From Prevotella sp. (GTDB lineage: Bacteria; Bacteroidota; Bacteroidia; Bacteroidales; Bacteroidaceae), in assembly GCA_016283605.1 (NCBI GenBank), contig JAEENF010000131.1, positions 1 through 33,608 of the forward strand: a stretch of DNA of 33,608 bases, given 5' to 3'. The first letter of the stretch is position 1; every line of letters begins with the position of its first letter. Under the pieces are notes generated by a model. It was not told where the DNA came from. It searched no databases and saw only the letters and a program-made list of their open reading frames with translations. A program made the translations under genes and the position numbers. Shown here piece after piece: positions 8,259-16,569 of this stretch.

Positions 8259-10870
8259 TCCAGCAACGCTGTCACTTCCTGCTTCCAGTTGGTCTGCTGA
8301 CTGGCATCGTAGATCAGCGGACCGTCGATGCAGTGTACCACCACGTCGCTGGCGTTGTAGATCATCTCGCCATGGTTGGTGTTGTTGCGTGGCACATTGA
8401 GCCAGTATTCGCGTCCCATCAGATTGTATGTATCCTTGCTGGTGGTTACCACGTGACGTGTGTTACCCGTCTGGTCGGTAATGCTCATGCCGTAGTCGTC
8501 GGCCGTCACACGGACATTGTAGAATCGCTTGTTCTTTGCGTTCAGGGTCGACGTCTCATACTTCGTGCCGTTCACGGGGTTGCCACTCACATAGATGGAG
8601 TTGTCCTGTATGTGGTACTTCACGAAGTTCATGATGCGTTCACTCACAATCTTCCGGGCCTGACGCAACAGGGTGGCGTCCTTCGCTATAGAGCGCCATA
8701 CACCGTTGGTGTCGGATAGTGCCTCGTAGTCTTCCCATGTCGGCAGGTAGTCTTTATCCTGCATGGCCTTGATGTCATTGTCGGAGGGTACATATACCGT
8801 GTAGTTGTAGGCATCGAACAACGAACAGTTATAGTCGGCACATGTGTAGCTGCCCATGCGATTCTTCAGCAGGGTGTTCGCGCCACCGCCCTTGGTCAGC
8901 AGGTCGAAGAATGCCGAGCAGTTCTCGCGGCCGTTCAGCAGAGCGTAGAGCGACCTGCGGCCGCCCATAGGCAGCTGGCTTTCAACCACATAGCTCTTAC
9001 CGTTACCTGTCTCTGTCTGGTCGTAGATGGTTGTCACTTTTATGGGGGTGCCAGTCTCTATCTGCAGTCCGCCCTCAATGGTCATGGTGCCTGCCTGTCC
9101 AGCATTGGCCACGCGCAGTGTGCTGCCGCCCTTGGTGATGTAATACTGGTGTCCGCTCTCTAGGGAGTCTACGATAATCAGGTTGTCCAACAGGTCGCGC
9201 AGACGGTTCTTTACCTGTTCGTCGGTAGCGTCCACCACTTCGCCTTCCATCTTTGTGCCGCTTTCCACATCGTAGTTAAAGCGGTGGGCTCCGACGGTCT
9301 TGCGCACATCGTCCCAGTAGAATTCATAGAGTATCGACGACGGGTTGCCATAGGTACCGGGGTCCACGTAGGTCAGCATGGCGTCGTTGGTGGGTATAAT
9401 AAAACTGTAGTACGAGTCCATTGAGTTCAGGTAGGGTTTGAAATCCAGGTTTGTGATGGCCCAATAGATAATGTTCATCGTGTTCTCATGCACCAATGCG
9501 GGGAACGCCACCGAACTGTACGTTGCCGGAGTGAACACGCGGTTGAGCAGGTATACCACACCGTTACACCCCATGAAGCATGAGTCTACGTCGGCGGTAG
9601 TAATGCCGATGGGCACCTTGTTGGTGTTGTCTACAATATTGCTGAACTTCGACGGGACACTCTCAATAAACGAGCGTACAAAATCAATGTCGAGCATCTC
9701 CACCAGCACCTGCATGGGCACATTCTCCCACGAGCCGTACATGTCCTGCAGACTCTTGCCGTCGTGGTTCCACCAATAGTCCAAGGCTTCGTTCGTGGGT
9801 ACCAGCAGGGCACCGGCGTCGTAGTGTAGATCACGACCGTTGGATGCGTACATATACTGGTTCCATCCTGGGTCGAAGGCCAACTGCGCGTCTACGCTAC
9901 GTCCATCAGGGTCGGTATTCAGCTCACCACCTTCTGAGTCGGGGTAATCCTTGACGTTGCTGTTCGACGAGAAGTACTTCAGTACATACACTTTTTCCTC
10001 GTTGTTGTACAGACGATTGTACTCTTTCGTGGCAGCCTCGTCGTAGAATGGTGCCGCGAAACGGTCTATCAGCGAGGCAAATCGCGACATATTAGGGTGT
10101 GCGTGTACGATTTCCGCCATGTTGTTGGCAGCGGTCGGCAGTCCGTTCACCTTGTGAATATATCCGTTCTTACAGGTAATATCTCGCTCAGTCACCTTGT
10201 GGCCGTTCACCCAGGCGTCACCCGTCGACGTCGACACACCGTTGGTCAGCGTCGTCAGATCCTGGTCGGTAATCTTGTTCGTACGCATGAATACCGGCAG
10301 AAAATGTATCATTGGCTTCGCTGTGTTATCACGCAGCAATACGATGGGTTTGCCAGCCTCACGGTGTCGGGCCCAATAGGGTGTGTTGGGCATCGCCGCA
10401 GGACTGATGGTCGTCACCGAATCGAATACCGACGTTGCGGTTGGCCTACGCATACACTGACCCTTCAAGGGCTTCGGGCCGCTCACACTGCTTAACAGCT
10501 CAATAAGGTAAGCATTGTTCACCATGCTGCTGTTGAAAATCAGTTTCTTCTGAGCCTCTGACAGCGCCTCGTAGTTTCTCACGCCCCACGAATTGGTCTT
10601 AAAGAACGCGTCGTAGATGCTGTCGCTGGCCACAAAGAGCGTCTTCGAACCCGTCTGGCTCAGCACTTCCTTCTGGTTCAAGTCGTTGATGAGGCGCATC
10701 GTGTAGGTGTAGCCTCCCTCTTCGCCCAACCGTTCGTAGATGGAATTGCCTAGCCATGACGGTTGCTCCATCAGCTCGTCTTTCTCGCTACATGCCGTCA
10801 GACCTGCCCCCAGGGCACAGCCTACCAGACAACACGCTGCCAGATTGCTTAGCTTTTTAGTCATTTTCAT
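8249..10870 (-). CDS. Large fasciclin lipoprotein with four Fas1-like repeats
   Basis: This 873-residue predicted lipoprotein (lipobox LTAC, Cys27) contains four diverged Fas1-like units. They are recognisable by TLFVASDSIYDAFF (about residue 77), LLVPTNEALDYWW, SFIIPTNDAMLTY and TVYVPSDNDIKAM (about residue 690). Between these sit the helical segments that normally begin Fas1 domains, for example AHPNMSRFASLIDRF. No enzymatic motif is seen. Fas1 modules mediate protein or carbohydrate adhesion, so a surface-binding role next to SusC is the likely function, by inference. The gene starts 13 bases after the stop of the metallopeptidase-like gene and ends within the heptamer repeat before susC, so it is in the same operon. 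A second in-frame ATG two codons downstream (10864) is equally plausible. Confidence 0.85.
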   Translation of the reverse strand: MKMTKKLSNLAACCLVGCALGAGLTACSEKDELMEQPSWLGNSIYERLGEEGGYTYTMRLINDLNQKEVLSQTGSKTLFVASDSIYDAFFKTNSWGVRNYEALSEAQKKLIFNSSMVNNAYLIELLSSVSGPKPLKGQCMRRPTATSVFDSVTTISPAAMPNTPYWARHREAGKPIVLLRDNTAKPMIHFLPVFMRTNKITDQDLTTLTNGVSTSTGDAWVNGHKVTERDITCKNGYIHKVNGLPTAANNMAEIVHAHPNMSRFASLIDRFAAPFYDEAATKEYNRLYNNEEKVYVLKYFSSNSNVKDYPDSEGGELNTDPDGRSVDAQLAFDPGWNQYMYASNGRDLHYDAGALLVPTNEALDYWWNHDGKSLQDMYGSWENVPMQVLVEMLDIDFVRSFIESVPSKFSNIVDNTNKVPIGITTADVDSCFMGCNGVVYLLNRVFTPATYSSVAFPALVHENTMNIIYWAITNLDFKPYLNSMDSYYSFIIPTNDAMLTYVDPGTYGNPSSILYEFYWDDVRKTVGAHRFNYDVESGTKMEGEVVDATDEQVKNRLRDLLDNLIIVDSLESGHQYYITKGGSTLRVANAGQAGTMTIEGGLQIETGTPIKVTTIYDQTETGNGKSYVVESQLPMGGRRSLYALLNGRENCSAFFDLLTKGGGANTLLKNRMGSYTCADYNCSLFDAYNYTVYVPSDNDIKAMQDKDYLPTWEDYEALSDTNGVWRSIAKDATLLRQARKIVSERIMNFVKYHIQDNSIYVSGNPVNGTKYETSTLNAKNKRFYNVRVTADDYGMSITDQTGNTRHVVTTSKDTYNLMGREYWLNVPRNNTNHGEMIYNASDVVVHCIDGPLIYDASQQTNWKQEVTALLESE

Positions 10871-10883
10871 GTTTTATTATTTT

Positions 10884-13193
10884 TTATTTTATAATCATTT
10901 TCACACTAGCTTTCTCGTTGCCGTTCTGAGCCTGCAGGATGTATAGTCCAGGCGTAATGCCTGATGGGATCTCGTAGCTGCCATTGCGTAGCAGGCTTTG
11001 CTGATAGACCACCGCACCGCTGCTGTTTACCAGACGTACAGGCACCTGCCACTGTGTGGCAGCTGTAATGTTTATCTCTATGGTCTCGCCACGGGCAACC
11101 ACCGTACGACTGGGGCTCACGCTAAATGTTACAGCCTTGTTGGCATTGTTCTCCTCTCCCAAGTCAATAGTTTCAATGCCTGTAGCGGGTTTGGTAAAGT
11201 CAGGGTCGCGCAATGTCGTGGGGTAGGCATACCATTTTATCTGCGCCTTGGCGGGCTGGTAAACGTTGGTGCCCATTTTCAGACGGTAGTCAAAATGTGT
11301 CTTCCGGGTTTCTTCACCTTTATAAATATAGTCGGTGTTGCACACTACCAGTATCACCACGTTGTTGGCCGGCGACTCCTGCAGTTGCATCAGCACTTCG
11401 CCTTCACCCTCCAAGGGTTGCGACAAATATATCTTGCCGCGTTTGGTGCGGTAGCACAGCATCGACGTCATATTCTTACCCAACGGCTTTACGTAGACGC
11501 TGATCACGTCGTCCTTCCCACCGCTCACGTGCAAAGGTATCTGGTTGGCTCCGCTCCATCCTGGCGTAGTACGCCATTCGGGCTTCCACCAGCCGACGCT
11601 GTCCACCTCGTCACACTTGTACATATTGGCATAGGGGGTAGCCTTCCATGGCTCCACCTTCTTCCAATAGGGACTCCACTCCTGTTCGAGCGATACCAGC
11701 CAGTTGTCGTCTAGAAGCTTGCGGCAAGCCTTCGACCACTGTCCTACGTCGACCATTGCCTGACGTACGCGGTATTCCAGTATCATATGGCGCATCTGTT
11801 GCTCGCCTAACGAATCGGCCATACCTTCCAGCACGCGCTCCTTGCAGTAACGCCATATCCAGGGAATAGCTCCGCGACCCATAATCTCGCTCAGGAAGTG
11901 GGGAAACAATTCACCGTATTGCACGCCGCCCAGCAGTTTGCGCCACGTGCATATCTGACCGTTGTTGCCATACATGTTCACACCCTCTGCTGCCGGACCA
12001 CCGAAACTGTCGTCGAGCAACCAACCCGAATAGCACTCTATGGGCATAAACGGGGCTATCATATTGCCCGCACTCAGCCATCCCATGCTCTCAGGCGTCT
12101 TACCGCTCTTTTCCAGCTCGGCCTCGCCCTGTAGCCACGTATTACCTCCTTCATGGAACCACGAGCTCTGCTTGCAGCCCTCCAGATCGGCAAAAGTGGC
12201 GTGTATGCCTTCGTGCACACAGGCATTCTGCTGTGCCACGGCATCATTATATGTACATTTCGGATCGAACGAGGCAATGGGATAGTAACTCAGCAGCACC
12301 ATCGGCCATGACTCGCCTTTGTACCACGTAGCACTCTGCCAGCCGCCAAGGGCGGTGTTTGGCTCACCGTCAGTGCCTATGCCACTGCCGTAGCCGTATA
12401 TTTGGCTGTAGTATCCGTTGCGGGCACGCTTATCGGGAGGCCATCCGAATACGTCGCGGAAGTACTTAAAGTCTTCGTCCATCTTCTTCACCAGCAGCAC
12501 CATGGCCGTGTCGGTAATAGCTTTGTTGGCCGTAGGGCCTACAGCCACGCTCCACCACTCACCGTGTTTCTCGCGGGCTACAGTCATACCTTCGGGCAGA
12601 CGACCTTTCGTAGGAGCCGACAGGGTAGGATACTCCCAACGGAAGTCGTAGTTCAGTGTCGGCTGATAGGCAGGCCACTGGTAGTAGTCTGTGGGATCCA
12701 CATGCCCCATCAGTTGCAGTTCACGCAGTCCACATGCGCGTATACCTCTTATATAAATACGTATGCGCGCAGTAGCAATAGTAACACTCGTCGTCGACAG
12801 CTGGCGCTCACCAGGGGCTGCCAAATTGTCGCCGCGTTGCCAAGCATTGCCGTCCCACCAACTCACGTAAGCCTCGGTGGGTAACAGTATATTGTCGTCA
12901 TTGTTAGCCCAGTGGGCACGTACTTCCAGGATGCTCTGGCGCTGGGGCCACGCCATCTCGACGTAGGCCTCCTCGCCCCAATGGTTCTCACCTTGGTCAT
13001 TACTCCAGTATTTCACGCTCATAGCATAGCGGTTGTCGTTCAGAGGTTTAAGATCTTGACTGCTATTGTTCACTGATGCGTTGACAACTGCCTTCAGTGC
13101 AAGGTTGGTCACCGTCTGTCCGACAGCCGTTACAGCCATCAGCAGCACCAAGAAAGTGGTCGATACTCTTGCAGACAATTTATGATGTCTCAT
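10884..13193 (-). CDS. Secreted HExxH metallopeptidase-like protein with discoidin-like domain and T9SS-type tail
   Basis: This 769-residue protein is the first gene of the susCD operon. After a signal peptide ending near VTAVGQT, residues about 28-165 resemble a galactose-binding-like (F5/8 type C/discoidin) domain, beginning NLALKAVVNAS and ending RIYIRGIRACGLRELQL. The central region carries CVHEGIHATF, with zinc-type HEGIH at 327-331. Downstream is WFHEGGNTWLQ with Glu348, which could be the third ligand as in gluzincin-type peptidases. Spacing and flanks resemble the DUF6055-type proteins encoded at 21519-26164. Residues about 690-769 form a type-A sorting-like C-terminal domain (SRTVVARGETIEINIT .. 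GLYILQAQNGN .. KMIIK), suggesting type IX secretion. Proteolytic activity is predicted, not shown. The enclosing family was not recognised with certainty. Confidence 0.75.
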   Translation of the reverse strand: MRHHKLSARVSTTFLVLLMAVTAVGQTVTNLALKAVVNASVNNSSQDLKPLNDNRYAMSVKYWSNDQGENHWGEEAYVEMAWPQRQSILEVRAHWANNDDNILLPTEAYVSWWDGNAWQRGDNLAAPGERQLSTTSVTIATARIRIYIRGIRACGLRELQLMGHVDPTDYYQWPAYQPTLNYDFRWEYPTLSAPTKGRLPEGMTVAREKHGEWWSVAVGPTANKAITDTAMVLLVKKMDEDFKYFRDVFGWPPDKRARNGYYSQIYGYGSGIGTDGEPNTALGGWQSATWYKGESWPMVLLSYYPIASFDPKCTYNDAVAQQNACVHEGIHATFADLEGCKQSSWFHEGGNTWLQGEAELEKSGKTPESMGWLSAGNMIAPFMPIECYSGWLLDDSFGGPAAEGVNMYGNNGQICTWRKLLGGVQYGELFPHFLSEIMGRGAIPWIWRYCKERVLEGMADSLGEQQMRHMILEYRVRQAMVDVGQWSKACRKLLDDNWLVSLEQEWSPYWKKVEPWKATPYANMYKCDEVDSVGWWKPEWRTTPGWSGANQIPLHVSGGKDDVISVYVKPLGKNMTSMLCYRTKRGKIYLSQPLEGEGEVLMQLQESPANNVVILVVCNTDYIYKGEETRKTHFDYRLKMGTNVYQPAKAQIKWYAYPTTLRDPDFTKPATGIETIDLGEENNANKAVTFSVSPSRTVVARGETIEINITAATQWQVPVRLVNSSGAVVYQQSLLRNGSYEIPSGITPGLYILQAQNGNEKASVKMIIK

Positions 13194-13236
13194 CGGTTTG
13201 TTAGTTTTTTCTTTTAGTAGGGTATTGAATTTGCTA

Positions 13237-13268
13237 CAAAGTTAGGTCTTTTTATTTTTCCCTGCAAG
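13237..13268 (-). promoter_or_regulatory. Predicted Bacteroidetes promoter of the susCD operon
   Basis: On the minus strand TAACTTTG (13244 to 13237) matches the -7 consensus TAnnTTTG. A CTTG (13268 to 13265), 20 bases upstream, can serve as the -33 element. The start codon at 13193 would follow a leader of about 35-40 bases. Confidence 0.6.
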
Positions 13269-13323
13269 TAAAATCACAATTAATTTTGAAAAAAGTAATG
13301 TTTTTCACCCCCAAATATAACTA

Positions 13324-13353
13324 TTGTCCAAAAAGCTAAAAAAATCGTCTAAA
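13324..13353 (+). promoter_or_regulatory. Candidate operator: direct repeat with 21-bp period
   Basis: TTGTCCAAA (13324-13332) and TCGTCTAAA (13345-13353) are near-identical nonamers separated by 12 bases. Pairs with the same spacing occur in the other divergent promoter region (26233-26311). The site lies about 25 bases upstream of the predicted -33 element of the plus-strand gene. A shared PUL regulator such as a hybrid two-component system is inferred; none is encoded in the window. Confidence 0.45.
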
Positions 13354-13377
13354 GCACGATTATTTTGCTCGTTTTCC

Positions 13378-13408
13378 TTGTTTTTTCCCACAAAAAATCC
13401 TACTTTTG
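13378..13408 (+). promoter_or_regulatory. Predicted Bacteroidetes promoter of the DUF4859-repeat gene
   Basis: TACTTTTG at 13401-13408 matches the -7 consensus TAnnTTTG, with TTG at 13378-13380 at a spacing of 20 as the -33 element. The leader to the ATG at 13487 would be about 75 bases and A/T-rich. Confidence 0.65.
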
Positions 13409-13486
13409 CACTATCCAGACTCGGATACTACTTTTATTATTATCTATATTATTAATTAAACTGTTTATGGTATGATTATTACTCGT

Positions 13487-15910
13487 ATGAAGAATCTGCT
13501 TCTTGCAGTCGTTTGTCTCTTGACAGGCGTCCAGGCACAGGCTCAGTTCAAGGGTGAGATTACGCAGTATCCCACTACTGACTACTCAGCCAAAGCTGCC
13601 GAGTTTAAGTTGTCTGAGGTAGCTACCACGCTTGGCACCGATGCTGCCACCCTGTCTGCTGCTATCAAGACTTACATTGAGGCTGAAACGCCCGACCCCA
13701 TTCTGTTTTATGCAGTTGTCGGTGATCAGGACACTCCTTGGACTGCTGCCACCGAGGCTGATGCCCATGGTTTCTGGGTTAATGCCGAGGGTGTACCTGT
13801 AGGCTGGGGCGACAACGCCAAGTTCTTTATCAGCCCCAACATCGAGGGTGCTGCCGACGACATTTTCGCCTTCTATTGTGGCCAGATGCCTGAGAAGATG
13901 CAGGCTGGCGACAAGGGTACAGCCACTATCAAACTGAAGTTCAACGACAAGGAGGCTACCTTTGCACTGACGCTTAACGTTATTGACAAGCCCGCCTTCG
14001 ATGTGCCCGATCCTACCCTGAAATGGGCAGATCTGACCATCGTGGGCCAGCAGGAGAAGGTTATCGAACAGTATCCTCGTGGCGACTACAGCGGCGACGA
14101 GGTGAAGGTCAGCGTCAAGGATGCACTCACACTGCTGGGCATTACCAATAAGGAAGGCATGGCCGAAAATATTGGCAAAGTACTCTATACTACCTGGTAC
14201 AACACCGCTGACGTTGAGCAGGGTGGCGGCATGAAGAAAGACTCGCTGACCAATACTCCTACTGGTGAGGGACACGGTTTCTGGTTCCGTCCTGTTGACA
14301 ATGCCCAGGGCGAGAAAGACGGTGAGGTGTCTGCTGCAGGTTGGGGCGACGTCGACAAGTTCTACCTCAACAACTTCACCTACAATGCTGTTGACGATAC
14401 CCTGGCAGTTACGCTGGGTCAATATCCCGGTTCTTGTAAGGACAACGAGACTTGGTTTGCCAACGTTTATATTGTCTATGGCACTCAAGCTTATCTCATC
14501 AAGTATACATTGAAACTAATCGAGAAGGAGCAGGGCAACGGTCTGGCCGACTACGAGAAGGTGGGCGAAGGCTCAACCGTCGTTGAGGCAGAGCCCAACA
14601 GCACCTACACAGCCAAACAGGTCAGCATCGACGTTGAGACCATCGCTGCCGCACTGGGCTGCGAGACAAGCGCACTGGGCGTCATCGTGCTCGACGACAA
14701 GGACAACTTCGGAAGCTCTACTGCCAACAACGGCGGATGGTGGCTCAGTAGCGCTGGCACAACCGTGGCATGGGGCGCAGGATCGGTATTCTTCATCGAG
14801 CCGCCTACCGCCAACGACTGGAGCGTGGTCAACGTGGGACAGTTCCCCGACGCACTCAACGTGGGCGACGAGGTGAGCGCCACGCTCAACTTCGTCAACG
14901 GAACCAAGTACTATCCCTTCACTATCACGCTCAAGATCGTCGAGCCGCAGAAGCAGGAGTTCAACTTCGAGAGCGTAGCATCGCGCACCTTCGCCGTGCA
15001 GCAGCTGCTCAACAATGAGTACACCATGAGCGAAATCGGCAACATCGCCGTTGAAGACATCGAGGCACTCCTGGGCACCAGCGCACCCGTGCTCTATGCA
15101 CTCCTTCCCGACTCCGTAGCCGCCATCAAGGGCGATTACACCAAGGAGTGGAACTGCGACCCGAATCCCGGATTCTGGATGTCAAAGGAAGGCCACAAGA
15201 CGACATGGGGCAATAGTTCGTACATGGGCGTTGTCTATGCCGACGGTAAGTTCCAGGGTTGTCAGATGCCCAACCAGCCCGCTGTTGGCGACGTTTGGAA
15301 AGCTCCGCTCTTCCTGGTCAACGAGGAAACCAACAAGATGATCACCGTCAACATCCAGATTAGCTTCGTAGAGACCCTCGAGCAGAAGGAAAAGGTTGGC
15401 GAGGAGACAGTATGGCTGCCTGTTCAAGAGGGTATGTCTGTCGACATCGACCTGGCTAAGGCTGCTCAGGCTCTCGGTGTCACCACTGATGACCTGCTGA
15501 AGGCCGAGAACAAGTACCTCCGCGGTATGGCCAACGGTACTTATGGTGAGGGTAAGAGCTGCGAGGACGGTCTGAGCTTCGGCAACGATGGCAACTACGA
15601 CGGCTATGGCAACATCTTCTTCACCATCAAGAAGGATGGAGACAAGTTTATCGTAGAGACCGCTAGCAACGATCCTGTTGCTGAGGACTTCCTCGTCGAC
15701 GCACAGTTCTGCTTCGAGGTTAGCAACAAGCAGTACGTCTACTACGTTAAGCTCGCTTCTAAGGCACAGTACGAGAAACGTGAGACTGGTATCAGCACCA
15801 TCAAGACCGATGTCAAGGACGCGCGCATCTTCGATATCCAGGGCCGTCAGGTCAAGGTCGCTAAGAAGGGCCTTTACATTATCAATGGCAAGAAGGTTGT
15901 GATTAAGTAA
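13487..15910 (+). CDS. Secreted protein with five DUF4859-like repeats and C-terminal sorting-like tail
   Basis: This 807-residue protein has no visible catalytic motif. After a signal peptide (MKNLLLAVVCLLTGVQAQAQ) there are five related units of about 125-155 residues. Their approximate starts are residues 25, 190, 355, 500 and 635. Each has an Asp-x-Tyr or similar opening, a helix containing (A/L)LG, a Gly-Phe-Trp or Gly-Trp-Trp turn, a WG motif, a GQ(F/Y/M)P-type strand and a closing beta strand ending in Ile-Glu or similar. I match these to DUF4859, which also occurs once near the end of the protein encoded at 21519. The last ~40 residues (TGISTIK .. FDIQGRQVKV .. GLYIINGKKVVIK) look like a sorting tail. 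The upstream in-frame ATG at 13472 would only lengthen the n-region. Repeats 3-4 have visibly higher GC than the rest. It may be a structural or glycan-binding surface protein. Confidence 0.8.
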   Translation: MKNLLLAVVCLLTGVQAQAQFKGEITQYPTTDYSAKAAEFKLSEVATTLGTDAATLSAAIKTYIEAETPDPILFYAVVGDQDTPWTAATEADAHGFWVNAEGVPVGWGDNAKFFISPNIEGAADDIFAFYCGQMPEKMQAGDKGTATIKLKFNDKEATFALTLNVIDKPAFDVPDPTLKWADLTIVGQQEKVIEQYPRGDYSGDEVKVSVKDALTLLGITNKEGMAENIGKVLYTTWYNTADVEQGGGMKKDSLTNTPTGEGHGFWFRPVDNAQGEKDGEVSAAGWGDVDKFYLNNFTYNAVDDTLAVTLGQYPGSCKDNETWFANVYIVYGTQAYLIKYTLKLIEKEQGNGLADYEKVGEGSTVVEAEPNSTYTAKQVSIDVETIAAALGCETSALGVIVLDDKDNFGSSTANNGGWWLSSAGTTVAWGAGSVFFIEPPTANDWSVVNVGQFPDALNVGDEVSATLNFVNGTKYYPFTITLKIVEPQKQEFNFESVASRTFAVQQLLNNEYTMSEIGNIAVEDIEALLGTSAPVLYALLPDSVAAIKGDYTKEWNCDPNPGFWMSKEGHKTTWGNSSYMGVVYADGKFQGCQMPNQPAVGDVWKAPLFLVNEETNKMITVNIQISFVETLEQKEKVGEETVWLPVQEGMSVDIDLAKAAQALGVTTDDLLKAENKYLRGMANGTYGEGKSCEDGLSFGNDGNYDGYGNIFFTIKKDGDKFIVETASNDPVAEDFLVDAQFCFEVSNKQYVYYVKLASKAQYEKRETGISTIKTDVKDARIFDIQGRQVKVAKKGLYIINGKKVVIK

Positions 15911-15958
15911 GAATAAAGCTTAAGATTGTTTTGAAATAAAACAAATATTGTATAAAAG

Positions 15959-15994
15959 CGATGGGCTGAGATTGTTCAGCCCATCGTTTTTTTT
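15959..15994 (+). terminator. Strong Rho-independent terminator
   Basis: A perfect 11-bp stem (CGATGGGCTGA / TCAGCCCATCG) with a 6-base loop is followed by eight T residues (15987-15994). It begins 49 bases after the stop of the DUF4859-repeat gene and closes that single-gene transcript. Confidence 0.93.
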
Positions 15995-16117
15995 CTCTAT
16001 TTAAAGACTTCCACTTCCATAAATCCGTCTAGTATGCCTGTGTTTATCAATATTACAGAATATGGAAGAGACTAATTTCTCTTCCATCCTTCTTCCATAT
16101 TTTGGGACACCTTTGGT

Positions 16118-16180
16118 TCATTTAGATAGTTCCTTTGAGTCATTCGGATAGTCCTTTTGAACTGTTCAGATAATCTCTTA
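16118..16180. repeat. Degenerate ~22-bp tandem repeat, three units
   Basis: Three units share the pattern TTC(A)-n-GATA(G/A)TCC-TTTGA: GATAGTTCCTTTGA, GGATAGTCCTTTTGA and AGATAATCTCTTA. It lies within the inverted-repeat element. Confidence 0.5.
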
Positions 16181-16260
16181 TAGGGATAAGGAGCTATTCG
16201 AACGAGTCAATAAGTCCATCTTAATGGATGATAAGTGCCACTTCTTTTCTGATAATGACG

Positions 16261-16323
16261 GGTTATTACGCAATAATGGCTGGTTATTGCGCAAGAACGC
16301 TAGGTTATTCGACCAACTCGCCT
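16261..16323. repeat. 21-bp tandem repeat, three units
   Basis: Units start at 16261, 16282 and 16303, each opening with GGTTATT. The first two continue with ACGCAA and GCGCAA; the third diverges (CGACCAA). Units are contiguous with no spacers, so this is not a CRISPR. Confidence 0.65.
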
Positions 16324-16476
16324 ATTCCCCAAATTAAAGACTAGAAAAATCGATGACTAAATAATATGGAAGACTTATGGAAGAGAAATAGGTCTCTTCC
16401 ATATGCATAGTTAGCATAAACAAAGGGGGAATAGAAGATTCATGGAAGATGGAAAATAAAAAATGAATAAATGGAG

Positions 16477-16506
16477 AAATTTAAAGGCAGCACTTATGGT
16501 GCTGCC
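16477..16506 (-). terminator. Hairpin, possible terminator of the 26164-16570 operon
   Basis: GGCAGCAC / GTGCTGCC form a perfect 8-bp stem with a 5-base loop (16486-16506). Read on the minus strand, the stem is followed by TTTAAATTT, a weak U-tract. It lies about 65 bases beyond the stop of the DPP IV-type gene. Confidence 0.5.
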
Positions 16507-16569
16507 CGAGATTGATTATTAAGGTCTTTTTTCTACTAATTTATTACTAACTTTCTATCAACTATTATT

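Larger units (their letters stand above)
16008..16455. mobile_element. 448-bp non-coding element with ~95-bp imperfect terminal inverted repeats (MITE-like)
   Basis: The left arm (16008-16100) and the reverse complement of the right arm (16364-16455) align almost throughout. The innermost 41 bases (16060-16100 versus 16364-16404) differ at only a few positions. Outside them, blocks containing GTTTAT and CTTCCAT match with small gaps. Each inner arm also forms its own hairpin with stem ATGGAAGAGA / TCTCTTCCAT and a 6-base loop (16062-16087 and 16377-16402). No ORF of note lies inside, and no clear target-site duplication was found. It could be a non-autonomous mobile repeat or a structured RNA/DNA element. 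Confidence 0.65.

Noticed and set aside
7997..8719. 240-codon plus-strand open frame spanning the susC/fasciclin junction
   Set aside because: It crosses two real genes on the other strand and the heptamer repeat, with no signal or domain.
10998..11714. 238-codon plus-strand open frame inside the metallopeptidase-like gene
   Set aside because: It is a shadow of the minus-strand gene; no promoter, start context or domain was found.
13586..14488. 300-codon open frame on the minus strand inside the DUF4859-repeat gene
   Set aside because: It lies opposite a gene with a signal peptide and repeats, shows no domain and no ribosome site. It is a codon-bias shadow.
16261..16323. CRISPR array
   Set aside because: The 21-bp units are contiguous and diverged, with no spacers and no cas genes nearby.
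16060..16404. Insertion sequence with a transposase
   Set aside because: There are inverted arms but no open frame of transposase size or motif between them; at most a non-autonomous element.
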